The notes under the pieces: generated by a model | Database searches by the model: none | Told to the model about the DNA's origin: nothing | The model's input: the letters and a program-made list of their open reading frames with translations, nothing else | Program-made: the position numbers and the translations under genes | Part shown: piece by piece, positions 63,218-64,000 of the stretch | Layout of the letters: every line of letters starts with the position of its first letter | How positions within the stretch are numbered: position 1 is the first letter of the stretch | Source of the DNA: CAMDMI01 sp044379485 | GTDB lineage: Bacteria > Bacteroidota > Bacteroidia > Cytophagales > Flexibacteraceae | NCBI GenBank assembly: GCA_044379485.1 | Contig: JBIPOE010000009.1 | Span: forward strand, 10,082 to 74,081 | Length of the DNA: 64,000 bases | Reading direction: 5' to 3'

Positions 63218-63673
63218 ATGAAAAATCAGGCTCAACTTTCTCCAAAAAAATATATTGTTTGCAAGGCAAGGACTTTGCCAATCTATAAATGTCTTATTTC
63301 TGAAAATTGGGAAGCGTCCAAACTTGCTTCAATTGTGGTTATGCGCAAACATGCCAATGGAAATGTAACAGCAGGTATTTATTTGGTTGACCTTTTGGCC
63401 TTGGGCACAAAGGATACCTTTTTTGAATTCAGTATAAATGAAAATGAATTTTTAGAAAAAGTTTCGGCCAACAATTTGATAGAGGTTGATTATACCTTGG
63501 TTCACAATATCATTTATGGCGCAAATGCATTTGCCATTGAACATGGCTTTCGCCTTCACAGGGATTTTTTAAGTATTACACAATTTATACTTGAAGAAGA
63601 CACCGAAGAAATCCCCTTGATGGAACTGGAGTTTGGTCAGGAGGGTAAACCTTTTTTGATCCAAACTATGTAG
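63218..63673 (+). CDS. Conserved hypothetical protein
   Basis: The 151-aa protein has no signal or membrane segment. The stretch LVDLLALGTKDTFFEFSIN, then VHNIIYGANAFAIEHGF and LMELEFGQEGKPFLIQ look familiar from conserved unknown proteins of bacteria, but I can name no function. It lies 9 nt after the GNAT gene on the same strand and is likely co-transcribed. No terminator is evident downstream. Confidence 0.7.
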   Translation: MKNQAQLSPKKYIVCKARTLPIYKCLISENWEASKLASIVVMRKHANGNVTAGIYLVDLLALGTKDTFFEFSINENEFLEKVSANNLIEVDYTLVHNIIYGANAFAIEHGFRLHRDFLSITQFILEEDTEEIPLMELEFGQEGKPFLIQTM

Positions 63674-63743
63674 TTTTTATTCCTTTTGTGTGGGGCCAAT
63701 GAGCTAATTGAAAGAGATATTCGCTTACCATCAAATTTCCTAT

Positions 63744-63941
63744 TTACCTCCTCACTATCAACTTTTCTCTAAGGCTGCCCTGATCTTCTATTATCAAGCA
63801 ATATACACTATTGGCAAAAGGAAGATTCAGCTCATGGATTTGATTTTTAAGCACTCCTTTTTGAACTATCTGGCCAATCGCATTCACAACTGAATAATTA
63901 GGGCTTGCTGAAAAAGTCAAAAGCTTTAAGTAATCAGTCAA
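63744..63941 (-). pseudogene. Orphan T9SS type A sorting-domain fragment
   Basis: On the minus strand the frame reads SVVNAIGQIVQKGVLKNQ and ends SVYCLIIEDQGSLREKLIVR plus R, the layout of a T9SS type A tail (a strand like V-N-x-x-G-Q-x-V, then GSLREKLIV). No cargo domain precedes it: the start of the frame lies within the heptamer-repeat island, and a stop lies just upstream in frame. It is best read as the C-terminal remnant of a lost cargo gene, though rearrangement at the window edge cannot be excluded. Confidence 0.55.
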
Positions 63942-63982
63942 AAGTAGTCAGTATTCAGTTTTTAGTTCAAAAGTAGTTGTAG
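63910..63982. repeat. Seven-nucleotide-period repeat island at the right edge
   Basis: Eight heptamers in a row, most ending AG, can be read from 63910: GAAAAAG, TCAAAAG, CTTTAAG, TAATCAG, TCAAAAG, TAGTCAG, TATTCAG, TTTTTAG. A TTCAAAAG and TAGTTGTAG follow with slipped phase. The same period occurs before mreC with a different unit. The island meets the orphan T9SS tail at about 63910. Downstream to 64000 I see nothing else definite. Confidence 0.6.
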
Positions 63983-64000
63983 CTAAAGTATTCAATTTTA

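Noticed and set aside
1..64000. CRISPR array
   Set aside because: I found no run of identical 24-40-nt repeats with regular spacers. The repeats seen are 7-nt-period islands or single inverted repeats.

Overview
This 64 kb window looks like an ordinary, gene-dense piece of an AT-rich Bacteroidota chromosome, from a Cytophagales/Chitinophagales/Flavobacteriales-type relative; I cannot place it below phylum. The signs are type IX secretion genes (porU, porV), proteins with type A C-terminal sorting tails, promoters with the Bacteroidota -7 motif TAnnTTTG, an rpmG-DUF4295 pair, a 29-codon AURKAIP1/COX24-type ribosomal protein gene, a C-terminally extended LysS and an S46 dipeptidyl-peptidase. 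Shine-Dalgarno motifs are not evident, as expected for the phylum. I see no prophage, CRISPR array, transposase or rRNA operon.

Layout. 0-5 kb: start of a transketolase, tRNA-Phe, an HdrC-like membrane Fe-S protein, lysS, a GC-rich folded intergenic element and aroA. 5-11 kb: the porU-porV sortase/shuttle pair, then purS and pssA. 11-20 kb: a LolC/E-like permease, a PhoR/PhoB-like two-component pair, a TlpA-like thioredoxin, a DUF3108 protein, a histone-deacetylase-family enzyme, ssb and mutY. 19.7-29 kb: HU, a TPR protein, a tiny ribosomal protein, RNase G, thiolase, ftsY, DUF4295-rpmG, radC, a DUF1684 protein and an M42 peptidase. 28.7-39.9 kb: an FkbM methyltransferase, LD-carboxypeptidase, CocE/NonD hydrolase, DedA protein, a lipoprotein, a 1005-aa ABCG-like transporter with an unusual N-terminus, a SCO protein, a beta-propeller lipoprotein and TerC. 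40-48 kb: acs, a small membrane protein and an MHS-type transporter, then an intergenic inverted-repeat element and two broken genes (a padR regulator and a membrane protein), pabB, an MBL-fold hydrolase and an NAD(P)-binding protein. 48-53 kb: an SGNH hydrolase and two divergent T9SS cargo proteins, one of them a GH13 amylase. 53-64 kb: a deaminase, purH, mreBCD, a DPP11-like S46 peptidase, a lipoprotein, dnaG, a GNAT enzyme, a conserved unknown, and an orphan T9SS tail next to a heptamer-repeat island.

How the genes fit together. Most are housekeeping: translation, purine/aromatic/folate synthesis, envelope growth and DNA repair. The T9SS link is direct: PorU cleaves and attaches cargo, PorV shuttles it, and the 977-aa amylase and its divergent 261-aa neighbour carry the tails they recognise.

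The most unusual material is in small, non-standard sequence. There is a 182-bp element with perfect 16-bp terminal inverted repeats beside a decaying padR operon, and two islands of 7-nt-period repeats that each abut a coding boundary. A structured GC-rich repeat follows lysS. Two genes appear broken by the same kind of -1 frameshift at GAAAAGG, which could be real decay or an assembly homopolymer error. I did not find a convincing new multi-gene system.
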